DNA from: Gymnorhina tibicen
Lineage: Eukaryota > Chordata > Aves > Passeriformes > Artamidae
Reading direction: 5' to 3'
Length of the DNA stretch: 64,000 bases
Assembly: GCA_013399875.1 (NCBI GenBank)
Contig: VXAZ01003260.1
Span: 699,133 to 763,132 of the forward strand
Shown here: piece after piece, positions 55,501 through 64,000 of the stretch
How the letters are laid out: every line of letters starts with the position of its first letter
Position numbering within the stretch: the first letter of the stretch is position 1
Program-made: the position numbers and the translations under genes
Notes under the pieces: model-generated
What the model was told of the DNA's origin: nothing
What the model saw: only the letters and a program-made list of their open reading frames with translations
Databases searched by the model: none

Positions 55501-58500
55501 ATTTCCACTGCAGTTTCATCAAGGGTGGAGCACCTAATAACAACCTACATCAGCGTGTAATTCTAGTATTCAACTTAGAATGGTCAATATTCCGTGTAAA
55601 GGCAAACAGATGTGGTTTAAAGCTGTTCTGCTTGGTACCCTTTCTCCTGGGATATGACTCAACCTCCACAGACCCAGAGAACCCTATAAGGATAATAACT
55701 TGGGCTAGATAATACATTTCTTTTTTAAGACAATCTTGAAAACATTGGATTTTTTTTCTTTTCATCCCAAATAGGAATGTCAAACTTTGAAATATGGAAA
55801 TCATCCCTAAAATAGGGTGGTTTCCCCCTTTCCCAACTTCTCCAAGCTCCTTCTGTCCTCGTTAAGAGCAGACAAACCCAGCATTTCTGATTGCTCCATT
55901 GAACCCTTTTATATTCTTTTGTATAAGATTTCTCATAGGGTCTTTGTGATTATGTTCTGACCTTTTTCTCATATAGTTGGGGTTTTTCCCTTTGTCATCA
56001 TTTTAACAAATACAAATTCTATGTGTTCATGGTATTTTCATGCATATTATGTTTCATTCCAGCTCAAGTCTATGTGAACCCTTAGAATTCCCACAAAGAA
56101 CTATCCCCTACCATTTAATATTTATTCCTACTTTTTTTATTTTTACATAGGAGACAAAAATGCTCTCAGGAATATTCTTCTTTACCACTTGACACAGGGA
56201 GTTTTCCTTGGAAGTGGCTTTGAGCCTGGTGTAACAAATATTCTTAAAACCATCCAAGGAGGCAAACTCTACTTGAAAACAGTTAAGTATAGAAAATGTC
56301 TCGCTGCTACAGCCTTGTAGCAGAGATTTGATATTCCATGTCTATCTACATTATAGAATGGCATGCATTTCTCTGAGGGTTTGGGGTTATTTTCAATGTC
56401 CCTGATAACTCAGGTCTCTTTTGATCCTTTACCAGGTGAATGATACTCTTCTTGTTAATGAACTGAAATCAAGAGAATCTGATCTCATGGCAACAAATGG
56501 TGTCATTCATGTAGTTGACAAACTCCTATATCCAGCAGGTGAGTGTTATTCCATGAAATTTATGCTCACTCTTTTAAATCTGTTAACATGGTATGTAACA
56601 GCAATAACTTTAAAAAGTTAATTAATTTAAAGATACAATTCTTACGTGGAATTTGAAACAGAAAATTTACCTCACTGCTCATTTTGTGGAAGAACCTTGT
56701 TTGAAACCTTGGCAAGATTTTGAAATTTTATGAAAGTAAAGTTTATGAAAGACAAGACTAGCCATAGACTACCTTTTCTGCTGATATGGAATAATATAGA
56801 TCAAGCACATGCTTGTGTGAGTGTTTGAGAATGATTGCATCTCCTGATCACTGTAAATGAAAGTAAAATGCACATGGTTGTATATTTCCTCTTACATGTC
56901 TGCTTCTTTTTCCAGAACTGCCTGTTGGAAATGATCAGCTGCTCACAATACTGAAGAAGTTGATTAAGTACATTCAAATTAAGGTACTCTTTCAGTAATT
57001 ATCCCTCTGTCTTTCTGGCAGGGTCTGTGAAACTGAGCACATTATAAGTCATAAGTGATTCTCTGGTCCTTTCTTTCTTCAGCAGACAACACATTCAATA
57101 GCTCCCAGTTACCCAAATATAATCATGAATGATACCCTGCACTCAACAGTTAGAATTTAGGTTTTTCAGTGCCAAATAATTGTAGAACATTTGCATTTGG
57201 ATAACTTCAGTGTGAACTAGCCCAAATCTGCTCTTTGGTTCATTTTATCACTCTTGGAAAACAAATCACCTATTTGGAAAGAACACTGAGTGACTAAATT
57301 CTTATGTCATTAAAGCCAGCAGCATCAATAGCCTGTGAAGAAAAGTAGACATCCTTATCTATCTCAGTTATCCTCTTGAGATTACATTCTCCCTCAACAA
57401 TGAATGACAGAACCTAGACAAATAAGCATCACCTAACTTTTAGGTCAATGATGGAGTGAATCCTACCCACACTCACTAGGAAACTATAAAGCAAGTGCTA
57501 CTTCTTTTAAATTTTAAATAAATTGCTTTTCTCTTTTCTATAGTTTGTTCGTGACAGTACCTTCAAAGAGATTCCACTGACATTTTACAGTAAGTTCACT
57601 ATAAATACTTCCAGATGGGTTTGATATTGCTTTTTAGCATTGCCAATTCCAATTTGGAATTGTACATCTCTTTTTCAATAAAGAAGAAAGCAATTTCTGG
57701 GAAAGTAAGATGTGCCAATGAAGAAAAGGAAGAGAAAGACTCAAAGTAGAATGTTTCTGGCTGCTGTGCTACTGTATTTTTCCCTTTCCAGATGTGTGAC
57801 TGGAAAGTAACCCTGAAGTAAGCAGTTCAAACTCCTGGGGTAGACAAGATACATATGGAAAAGATTGTTTTTCAGTTCTTAGCCAAGGTTCAGTGCTTGG
57901 TGCATAGCAGAGTTGTATTTTCTCTCTCTCTAAGATGTAGCATTGTACTGTACTCTCTCTCCAAGATGCTGCATTGACTGTGCACTGAGATACTTTCTTT
58001 TTCATAAATATCTCCAGAGGCACAGAGTGTACCTCTTCTGCCTGTTTCCCATACATGCAAATATGAGGCTTGTATGAGAAACAGTTGTTCAGAATATTTT
58101 CTCTTTAGGGAGTAAATGTAAAAAAAGACCCCTTTTAGCTCCTTTGCGGCCTTTCTCAGGGTTTGCATTTAGTTTCTGAATATAGAGTATGTGTTGAAAC
58201 ATTCTGTTAGAAGACAAAGATCCTGCTGTAACTTTGTGAGGCCATATGAATTTAGACAAATGATTAAATTCCTATGAAGTTCTACCCACATTTCACAGTA
58301 GAAATAGAAGCCATCACATCAGACTTTTGAAAATTGGGAATGGACGTACTGAAGTTAAAAAACCCTTGGAACAAAAAATTGAGTAATTCACCTTGATGAC
58401 AAGTTGAATATGAGTCAACAGTGCCCCAGCAGCCAAAAGAGCCAACCCTGTCCTGGGGACATCAGGCATAGCATCATCAGCTGGGCAAGGGAGGGGATTG

Positions 58501-61500
58501 TCCCGCTCTGCTCTGCACTGGGGTGGCCTCACCTCGAGTACTGGGGGCAGTTTTGGGAGCCAGTTTTGGGCCTAGGGTCCAAATGAGGGTGACCAAGATG
58601 GTGAAAGGTGTTGAGGTCAAGACTTATGAGGAGCTGATGATGTCACTTGGCTTGTTCATTTTGGATAAGAGAAGGCTGAGGGGTGACCTCATTGCTGAGC
58701 AGTGATCCCATCACTGCCTATGCCTTCCCCAGGAAGGCCAGTGGAGGGGGGTGTGCTGGTTTCCTTTATGGTGACCAATGACAGGACACGAGGAAATGGA
58801 ATGAAGCTGCTTTGGGAGAAGTTCAGACTGGACATAAGAAAAATGTTCTTCACCTAGAGGGTGGTTGGTCACTGGAACAGGCTCCTCAGGAAAGTAGTCA
58901 CAGCACCAAGCCTGACAGAGTTCAAGGAGCTTCTGGACAACACTCTTGGTCATATGGCTTAGTCTTAGGTAGTCCTTTAAGAAGAAGGAAGGTGGACTTG
59001 ATGATCCCTATGCATCTCTTCCAACTTGAGATATTCTATGATTCTACCTCCCGTGGCCAGTGAGAGTAGCACAAGAAGCAATGCCTGTAAAAATGAAGCA
59101 AGAGAGGTCAATGTAGACATCAGGAAAGCTGCAGCCGTAGATTTGGTTAAGTGCAGAACTAGGAAGGCTGGAACCTTTACCAGTGAGGGCTTCTCTACCA
59201 GTGAATGGGTATGAGTCAACTATCAGAAGTGTTCAGTGAATACACGAGTCTGTCCTGCATATAGAGGGACAACTCGATCTCCCAAAGTCATACTTTCCGT
59301 GATGTCCTATCTATAGTTGTGAATGCCAGAAGGTTTCCTGTGTTTGCCGGATCAGGTCCCTAATGAAAAGGGCAATGCTCCGATATAAGTTATGTCAGGC
59401 AGTTGTGCAAACCCTTGTGTGGGTAAGTGTACAAGCCCTCACTGTTACGTACCATACATCGTCATGGGTCCCGTGACCCATGGGTTTCACAAGGCTCAGA
59501 GGGGAACAGTGTATCAGCAGATTCTGTCTGCAGGTGACCTGAGTGTTCCACCATTCCATAACCAGCACTGAGATTCATACTCTAGATCCTTTCGAGCTGC
59601 TTTTCCACCAATAATATCTATGATATTATCCACATACTTATGAGCAGACCAAATCTAACTGATTGTTGCCACAAAGAAATTGTAAGAATGGAATGTATTG
59701 TATATTCCATTTTCTATATTTTCAGAAATTAATATAATTGAAAGCAACGTCCAGCCTATCATCACAAAGGAAGGTAAATGAGGCCTGTGGTATATATATA
59801 TTTCTGCATATGTTCATATGCATATTCAGAATATATATTGAATATATTTCTTTAATGGGATGCTCTTTGTACCTAGCAACTCCAGGATGCTAAGCACTTT
59901 GCTGGAAAAGCAAAGATACAAATATTGCAATTAGAACTGACTGAAACATTTTTTATGAAAAGATTACCCACAGCTGTTCTCCCCAGATGAGTTTCCTCCT
60001 TTCTCTACAGGCCTTTAAAAAAATTTTAAATAATTTTTTTTCAAACTATTTATTTTATTACCTTTTTTTTCAATGAAGACATTTTCTTTTTTTTCCCATT
60101 AAAACAGATATTTTTAAAACTGAAGTAGATATGCTTCTTATACTTTGAAGAAAAAAATTGGTTCATTTTCCATAATTTTCAATCAGTTCTAACTACCAAT
60201 ATCTGTTGGATGCCTGAAAAGGATATCTAGCCAAACTTTATTTTTTTAATTTCTTGAGAAAGAAGCATGACTTAAAGATTAGTAGTGGGACTGAAGAGAA
60301 CAAAAATGTGTGGATGGAACTGCTAAAATCACTTATGATATATAACTTAACTACAGCTGATGAGATCCAACTTCCCATTGAAATAAAAATACTGAAAGGG
60401 AATTTGTTTGAGCTCCACTGAGAAAGGCAGTTAAAAATGTCATGCCAAGAATTTTTGTCCAGACTGCTCAATCAGTGCTTCTGGGAGGAGTTCCTTCCAG
60501 AAGAAGTGACAAATGCTTATTTTTTCAGGAGCTTGTCTGTGCTTCATCCCACTTAGGATTAGATGCCATTTAATATATATATTGATCTTTGTTGCCTAGT
60601 CTCCATCATTAAATCAGATCCACAGTGCAATATAAATGGATAGATTATTTCACATGGTAATTCATCCAAGCTATTTTAGAAATCTTCCTGTGGTGAGGGT
60701 GAATCACTCTCTGAAAATCCCTTTCCTTCTCTGTTAAACCCAGAGTATATAGGTTAGGTGATGTACAGGATGTTTAGAAGTTGAAAATTTACTGAAACAG
60801 AATTGTCTTTTAAAGAAAAAATGACATGTCTGAATGTCTGACCGCTTGTATATTCAAATGTAGAACTATATTTTATTCACCAAATAGAATAAAAATAACT
60901 TTAGAAGTTAGTGAGTATTGAAGGGCTACTCCTTTCCAATTCCAGTACAGTATTTCTGCTTTGTGAGACATTCCAGGTAGTTATCTCTGGCCAGTGAAGC
61001 CTTTCTGCTGATTATTCATTCAGATATAGACCCAATAAAGCCAATTCTGGCCCTTCTGAGCTTTCTCAGTAATAGTAGCAAGTGGCAGAACCCATCAGAA
61101 CCACATAAACCCACAACTGTCTGTAGATAAATGCTGGCAAAGTTACATGTTAATTTTTTTGTCAGGAAGTTCTACCAGGCCATGATGGGAAGGAGATTTC
61201 CATAAAAAAAAATACACCTCTCCCCACCAAGTTTAGAGGGGGATGTGTGCCTTTTCCTTTCTCATCGTTTTCTATTTGTGTTGTGTTTCCATTGTTCATT
61301 GTTCATACATAAGCACGTATGGGATCTAAAAGATTAAACAGAATTAAATAGTTAAATCTGTCTGAAACCCAAATCTTAAGAGATTAAATATTCAAAGGAT
61401 TGATCCTAGACTAGGCAATATAGCTGGCTATGCCTTCACTTTTTGTTTTGCATACATCTGCTGTATCAATCACATGAAAAGTATAGTTATTGAGAAATGT

Positions 61501-63727
61501 AAAGATAAGGTATTTATAAAGATTCATAAATACACCTTTTACATTAGTTCATTTATATTCATCACTTGTATCAATGTAAATTGGTATTTAATGGATTCTC
61601 AACATGCAAAAAATTCCTCTAAGTTTATAACAGAAGCAAGGGAAGGAGTCTTCTAAGATGGTTTCTTTAAAATATTTATAAATGTTTTTCATCCAGACCT
61701 GTTAGAAAATAAAAGAAGTGATGGCTTGTTCAGCTGTTTGTAACTCAGACTAGATGAATAGAGGTCTATAATAACAGGGAACCTTCATGATCCCGCCATA
61801 TCATCTCATCTGCAGCAAGTAAATGAATTATTTACCTCTAAATTCTAATTTATGCAATCATTTGCTACTGCAAAAGAAAAAAAAAGTGCATTTTTATTTT
61901 TGCTATTGAACTTTGCCTAAATTGACTGTTTTCAACAATTAACATGAGGCACACACATTTAAAAGCTGTTGTTAAATCCTGATCACTGATTATGGAAAAA
62001 AAAATCAACGCACAATCAATTTCTACAAAAATTCATATAAAGATATTGAAGGGATTTTTAAGGAAAGTAAAAAAGACGGATTATGCTAAGTCTCTGTCTC
62101 TGAATAAGAAATAAAGCAAGTTTGTTTTACAACAGCTTCTTAAGTAGGAGTCCCATAGCACTCATTAGAGAAGAACCATATTATTACAGCTAATTGGTGG
62201 TACGTTCCTAATTTACCTAGTATCTCCTGCTTTAGCCTGTCAAACAGAGATATATGTGGATCAGTGTAATCAACATGACCTCACTTATGATAATGATAGC
62301 CAGTAATGCTGATAAATATCCTTACAGCCATTCCAGCTTATCTCAGAAGTTTGCTTTTTGGTTTTATTTTAAGCAGTGTAACCACTGGCTAAGCCTTAAA
62401 TATAAAGGAAAGAAAAAACACGTAAAAAAACCTCAAAGTAAAAAATAAAAGAAACTCCAAAATAATAAAAAAATAACATCCAAAACAACAAAAAATCAAA
62501 TTAATTTAAAAAAGAAAAGGTCTCACTATGTAGACTGCACGCTGCTCACCAGTGGAGCAATAGCCATAAGATACTTGCAAAGACGCAGAGTAGCCTTCTT
62601 ACCAATATGTATAGAAAAGGACTTCCTTTCTGCTGCTGAGGATCTGGTTTACTGCCTGAAACTTGTCAACAAATGTTAAAAATACCATATGCACAAAATT
62701 TAAAAAAAAAAAATTATGAAGAGTAACTGTACAACAGGATCTATATTTAAGATCATGGGTGAGGAAACACAAAATTGTGCAATGTTGCCACGAATAACCT
62801 CTCAGATTTGAAAAGCCCTCTATTACAATCATCTGGTTTATCTAGAGTAGGGGGAGAAAATGCAAGCTTCATCTCACCCCCATGGAATATATAAGTATTT
62901 TATGACAATTTGTAACATGTTGTTTTTTTCCCGTGTCACAGACCCATCTATCACACAGCTCACTAAATTAATTGAAGGGGAACCTGAGTTCAAAATAGTC
63001 AGGGAAGGGGAGACAATAACTAAAGTGATTCATGGAGGTTGGTATGCTTTCAGCAACTCAATTTGTATTAGCTAAAATTTGAAGCATTCGCTATTCCCCA
63101 TCAATTTCTACTTTATCTAGGTGATTCATGTTAGACAGCTGTTCTATTTTTAACAAAACTTTTGTGAAGTGCTGCAATTATATTGCATCATTTATTTTTA
63201 ATTCTTTTTAATGCATTTCAAAATTTGGGTTTTTTCCCTAGTTGTGTTCCATAGCTACAGTCAAGACAGTTTTAGAAATACTCTGCATGCTGACATATGT
63301 CTCAGTTAAGAATTATTTGTTCATTGTTGTCCTGCAATCAAATATGTAGCATATGATTCTGTGATTAAAAGGCAATTTTGTCAGAAAGAGAGGTAAACCT
63401 TGCCTTCTCTTTGCTAAGGGCACTGAGATCTTCACATCTAGGATGGTTTTAAAGGAAAAATTGCATGTGATCATCCTAAATTCTGAGTACAGTTAGTTCT
63501 TGGTCTCTGAACATTTTTATTTTTCATAAGATATTCTATGGTATTTCCTTGTATGCTTCAGTCAGTTTCCACATCTCAAAAAGAACACTTGAAAGTTCAT
63601 CCCCTGATTAATGTCTTCAATTTAAAAATCCTTGTAGAACCAATTATTAAAACATACACCAAAATCATTGATGGACGACCTGTGGAAGTGACAGAGAAAA
63701 AAGTAACAGAAGAAAGAATTATTCAAG
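40438..63727 (+). CDS. POSTN: POSTN, periostin (spliced, 3' exons outside window)
   Basis: Secreted matricellular protein of periosteum, tendon, heart valve and wound tissue; it binds collagen, tenascin and integrins. CDS = join(40438..40559, 42027..42125, 46096..46160, 47408..47565, 48169..48333, 49183..49329, 50225..50366, 50999..51211, 51372..51506, 52932..53080, 53572..53708, 54483..54613, 56151..56281, 56436..56538, 56916..56983, 57544..57589, 59726..59773, 62942..63037, 63638..63727), 748 codons plus one base. Order: signal peptide (1 to about 22), EMI domain (about 41-95), four FAS1 domains (about 97-630), start of the variable C-terminal tail. Phases chain without a break. Human has 23 exons, so about four remain to the right. 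TGFBI, the paralogue, lacks this tail. Confidence 0.98.
40560..42026 (+). other. POSTN: POSTN intron 1
   Basis: 1.47 kb. No repeat or extra exon recognised. Confidence 0.9.
42027..42125 (+). CDS. POSTN: POSTN exon 2 (EMI domain, first part)
   Basis: 99 bp completing codon 41, then [20 protein letters not shown] and [12 protein letters not shown], with two bases of codon 74. The cysteines at C-A-L, S-T-C and I-C-G match the EMI pattern. Acceptor CCATAG at 42021-42026, donor GC|GTAAGT. The 160-residue ORF across this spot uses another frame and is not the protein. Confidence 0.96.
42126..46095 (+). other. POSTN: POSTN intron 2
   Basis: 4 kb, the longest intron in the window part of POSTN. Minor features only: tandem GGAATATACTCCT at 43409-43440, an 8-bp stem hairpin CCTGTGTG/CACACAGG near 43656-43681, and a T run at 44220-44234. 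Confidence 0.88.
46096..46160 (+). CDS. POSTN: POSTN exon 3 (EMI domain, CC motif)
   Basis: 65 bp reading [20 protein letters not shown] then A and one base. [11 protein letters not shown] is the hallmark end of the EMI domain. Acceptor CACAG at 46091-46095, donor G|GTATGA. Confidence 0.97.
46161..47407 (+). other. POSTN: POSTN intron 3
   Basis: 1.25 kb, AT-rich, nothing recognised. Confidence 0.88.
47408..47565 (+). CDS. POSTN: POSTN exon 4 (FAS1 domain 1)
   Basis: Codons 96-148: [20 protein letters not shown], then [20 protein letters not shown] and [23 protein letters not shown] is the FAS1 H1 motif. Donor TCA|GTAAGT at 47566, followed at once by a TG repeat. Confidence 0.97.
47570..47584 (+). 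repeat. short (TG)n run at a splice donor
   Basis: TG dinucleotides begin inside the donor GTAAGTGTGTG of exon 4 and run about 15 bases, then GCACGTG. Confidence 0.9.
48169..48333 (+). CDS. POSTN: POSTN exon 5 (FAS1 domain 1)
   Basis: 55 codons (149-203), phase 0: [55 protein letters not shown]. Acceptor TTCTCCAG, donor GGG|GTAAGT. Preceded by a 603-bp intron and followed by an 849-bp intron, both without recognised elements. Confidence 0.97.
49183..49329 (+). CDS. POSTN: POSTN exon 6 (end of FAS1 1, start of FAS1 2)
   Basis: 49 codons (204-252): [60 protein letters not shown] is the FAS1 H2 motif closing domain 1. Acceptor AAATATAG, donor AGA|GTAAGT. The following intron, 49330-50224, is plain AT-rich sequence. 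Confidence 0.97.
50225..50366 (+). CDS. POSTN: POSTN exon 7 (FAS1 domain 2, H1)
   Basis: Codons 253-299 plus one base: [58 protein letters not shown] is the H1 motif of FAS1 domain 2. Acceptor TTTTTTAG, donor G|GTATTT. Intron 50367-50998 follows; nothing recognised in it. Confidence 0.97.
50999..51211 (+). CDS. POSTN: POSTN exon 8 (FAS1 domain 2, H2)
   Basis: Codons 300-370 plus one base: [20 protein letters not shown] ... [29 protein letters not shown]. The central tyrosine-histidine pair of FAS1 (YH in human MKYHILN) reads FH here. Donor G|GTCAGT; the next intron is only 160 bp. Confidence 0.97.
51372..51506 (+). CDS. POSTN: POSTN exon 9 (FAS1 domain 3, H1)
   Basis: Codons 371-415 plus one base: [45 protein letters not shown]. 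Acceptor TTTGCAG, donor G|GTTAGT. The human H1 reads YTLLAPVNNAFS. Confidence 0.97.
51507..52931 (+). other. POSTN: POSTN intron 9 with LTR
   Basis: 1.4-kb intron, about 40 percent of which is the minus-orientation LTR at 51862-52450. The rest is unremarkable. Confidence 0.9.
51862..52450 (-). mobile_element. solo avian LTR, antisense in POSTN intron 9
   Basis: About 590 bases. On the + strand it opens TGCCGTGGTTTAATTCCAGC and ends TATCCCAGCCAAACCC, the inverted form of an LTR whose plus sense begins GGTTTGGCTGGGATAG and ends near GGCTGGAATTAAACCACG. In minus sense an AGTATATAAACTGGGG TATA region sits near 52190. Shared landmarks with 25950-26385 show the same family and orientation. The stretch 52010-52085 has become AAT-rich simple sequence. 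No internal viral genes on either side, so a solo LTR from recombination; family name not assigned. Confidence 0.8.
52932..53080 (+). CDS. POSTN: POSTN exon 10 (FAS1 domain 3)
   Basis: Codons 416-465: [50 protein letters not shown]. Acceptor TTTTGTAG, donor [25 protein letters not shown] matches human [16 protein letters not shown]. Confidence 0.97.
53572..53708 (+). CDS. POSTN: POSTN exon 11 (end of FAS1 domain 3)
   Basis: Codons 466-510 plus two bases: [57 protein letters not shown] is the H2 motif (human GAIHIFREIIKP). Acceptor is a weak-looking TTCAATAAG. Introns either side (53081-53571, 53709-54482) hold nothing recognised. Confidence 0.95.
54483..54613 (+). CDS. POSTN: POSTN exon 12 (FAS1 domain 4, H1)
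   Basis: Codons 511-554 plus one base: [57 protein letters not shown] is the H1 motif. Acceptor AACAG at 54478-54482, donor A|GTAAGT. Confidence 0.97.
54614..56150 (+). other. POSTN: POSTN intron 12
   Basis: 1.5 kb, T-rich on +; no repeat family or extra exon recognised. Confidence 0.88.
56151..56281 (+). CDS. POSTN: POSTN exon 13 (FAS1 domain 4)
   Basis: Codons 555-598: [44 protein letters not shown]. The YH motif (LLYHLT) is intact. Acceptor TTTACATAG, donor ACA|GTTAAG; only 154 bp of intron follows. Confidence 0.97.
56436..56538 (+). CDS. POSTN: POSTN exon 14 (end of FAS1 domain 4)
   Basis: Codons 599-632 plus one base: [45 protein letters not shown] is the H2 motif closing the last FAS1 domain. 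Acceptor TTTACCAG, donor G|GTGAGT. Confidence 0.97.
56916..56983 (+). CDS. POSTN: POSTN exon 15
   Basis: Codons 633-655: [23 protein letters not shown], first exon of the C-terminal region. Human reads [20 protein letters not shown]. Acceptor TTTTTCCAG, donor AAG|GTACTC. Confidence 0.96.
57544..57589 (+). CDS. POSTN: POSTN exon 16
   Basis: 46 bp, codons 656-670 plus one base: [15 protein letters not shown]. Human reads FVRGSTFKEIPVTVY. Acceptor TTCTATAG, donor ACA|GTAAGT. Confidence 0.96.
57590..59725 (+). other. POSTN: POSTN intron 16 with CR1 copy
   Basis: 2.1 kb. The sense CR1 at 58390-59046 occupies a third of it. I searched by eye for a micro-exon that could encode the residues missing from exon 17 and saw none. 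Confidence 0.88.
58390..59046 (+). mobile_element. CR1 LINE, 5'-truncated, sense in POSTN intron 16
   Basis: Well-preserved CR1 3' region. Landmarks in order: TGCCCCAGCAGCCAAAAGAG, TGTCCTGGGGACATCAGGCA, ACTTATGAGGAGCTGATG, AGAAGGCTGAGGGGTGACCT, GACAGGACACGAGGAAATGG, GTTCAGACTGGACATAAG, ATGTTCTTCACCTAGAGGGT, ACTGGAACAGGCTCC, GACTTGATGATCCC, and the end TTCTATGATTCTA. This is the classic avian CR1 tail. It is less decayed than the copy at 12530-13026. Confidence 0.93.
59726..59773 (+). CDS. POSTN: POSTN exon 17 (short form)
   Basis: 48 bp, codons 671-686 plus one base: [16 protein letters not shown]. It aligns to the last two thirds of human exon 17 (KIKVIEGSLQPIIKTE); the preceding 11 residues (TTKIITKVVEP in human) have no counterpart. 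Acceptor ATATTTTCAG directly abuts the conserved part; donor G|GTAAAT. In mammals this exon is alternatively spliced. Confidence 0.93.
59774..62941 (+). other. POSTN: POSTN intron 17
   Basis: 3.2 kb, very AT-rich, with A-rich runs near 62450-62515 and 62700-62713. No exon or transposon recognised. Confidence 0.88.
62942..63037 (+). CDS. POSTN: POSTN exon 18
   Basis: 96 bp, codons 687-718 plus one base: [32 protein letters not shown]. The second half is close to human (EGEPEFRLIKEGETITEVIHG is one residue too many to be exact, but same length); the start is two residues longer than human. Acceptor CCCGTGTCACAG, donor G|GTTGGT. Confidence 0.95.
63638..63727 (+). CDS. POSTN: POSTN exon 19
   Basis: 90 bp, codons 719-748 plus one base: [30 protein letters not shown], against human EPIIKKYTKIIDGVPVEITE. 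Acceptor CCTTGTAG, donor G|GTAAAT. Symmetric phase 1, so in-frame skipping is possible. The rest of the tail lies beyond 64000. Confidence 0.96.
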
Positions 63728-64000
63728 GTAAATTAAGCTGAGATATTAATTCTTAGTAAATTCCACCCTTACATACAACTGTCACACTTCTTAAGTTCTG
63801 TCCTAGTGCCTAAACTGCATTTCCTTGACAGAGGAATTTTCTCTAATGCTTCCCACTGTCTCTGTAAGGCTGAAAAACTGACCATGTGTCCTACACACAC
63901 ATATACAGAAATGGCAACAATATTTTAACAGCATGCAAAACTACGAAAATTTGTCTTACAACAAATTTATTTATCATACAACTTTTTACTACAATGAAAG
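63728..64000 (+). other. POSTN: POSTN intron 19, beginning
   Basis: Runs off the window edge. A small CACACACATATACA run near 63891-63905; nothing else. Confidence 0.85.

Noticed and set aside
57769..58168. Overlapping minus-strand ORFs of 92-95 residues
   Set aside because: Repeated TCTCTCTC-type pyrimidine runs generate E/R-rich frames; no homology and no gene structure.

Overview
This window is vertebrate nuclear DNA, most likely from a bird. It holds the 3' part of one spliced gene and the 5' three quarters of the next, in tandem on the + strand: TRPC4 (last five coding exons, 431-14901) and POSTN, periostin (coding exons 1-19, 40438-63727, continuing past the right edge). The same two genes are tandem neighbours in human (13q). 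The bird call rests on two CR1 retroposons with CR1-type 3' ends (12530-13026, 58390-59046) and two copies of an LTR of a type common in Neoaves (25950-26385, 51862-52450). Most ORFs in this AT-rich DNA are chance; exons were placed by protein homology, AG/GT borders and an unbroken phase chain.

Layout. 1-14901: TRPC4, giving the pore, S6, TRP box, cytoplasmic tail and a C-terminal T-R-L PDZ ligand. Its large intron carries a CpG-rich LTR-like block (about 4600-5700), a TATC/TATATC microsatellite and, in the next intron, a CR1. The last intron ends with a 280-bp pyrimidine tract built on a 25-bp period. 14902-15260: 3' UTR with two AATAAA signals. 15260-40290: a 25-kb intergenic region with no convincing gene. 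It holds an L2/MIR-like tail, two diverged copies of an unidentified repeat ending beside a short interstitial telomeric block (22740-23509), a decayed minus-strand coding relic (24493-24912), an LTR fragment and a MIR-like fragment. 40290-64000: POSTN with a TATA-box promoter, signal peptide, EMI domain, four FAS1 domains and the first five exons of the alternatively spliced C-terminal tail.

TRPC4 is a receptor-operated cation channel and periostin a secreted matricellular protein; no shared pathway is implied by the sequence, only conserved synteny. I see no wholly new system. The points most worth checking are the telomere-flanked repeat pair, the shortened POSTN exon 17, a possible in-frame exitron in the TRPC4 terminal exon, the pyrimidine tract before that exon, and the minus-strand relic with a poly(A)-like end.
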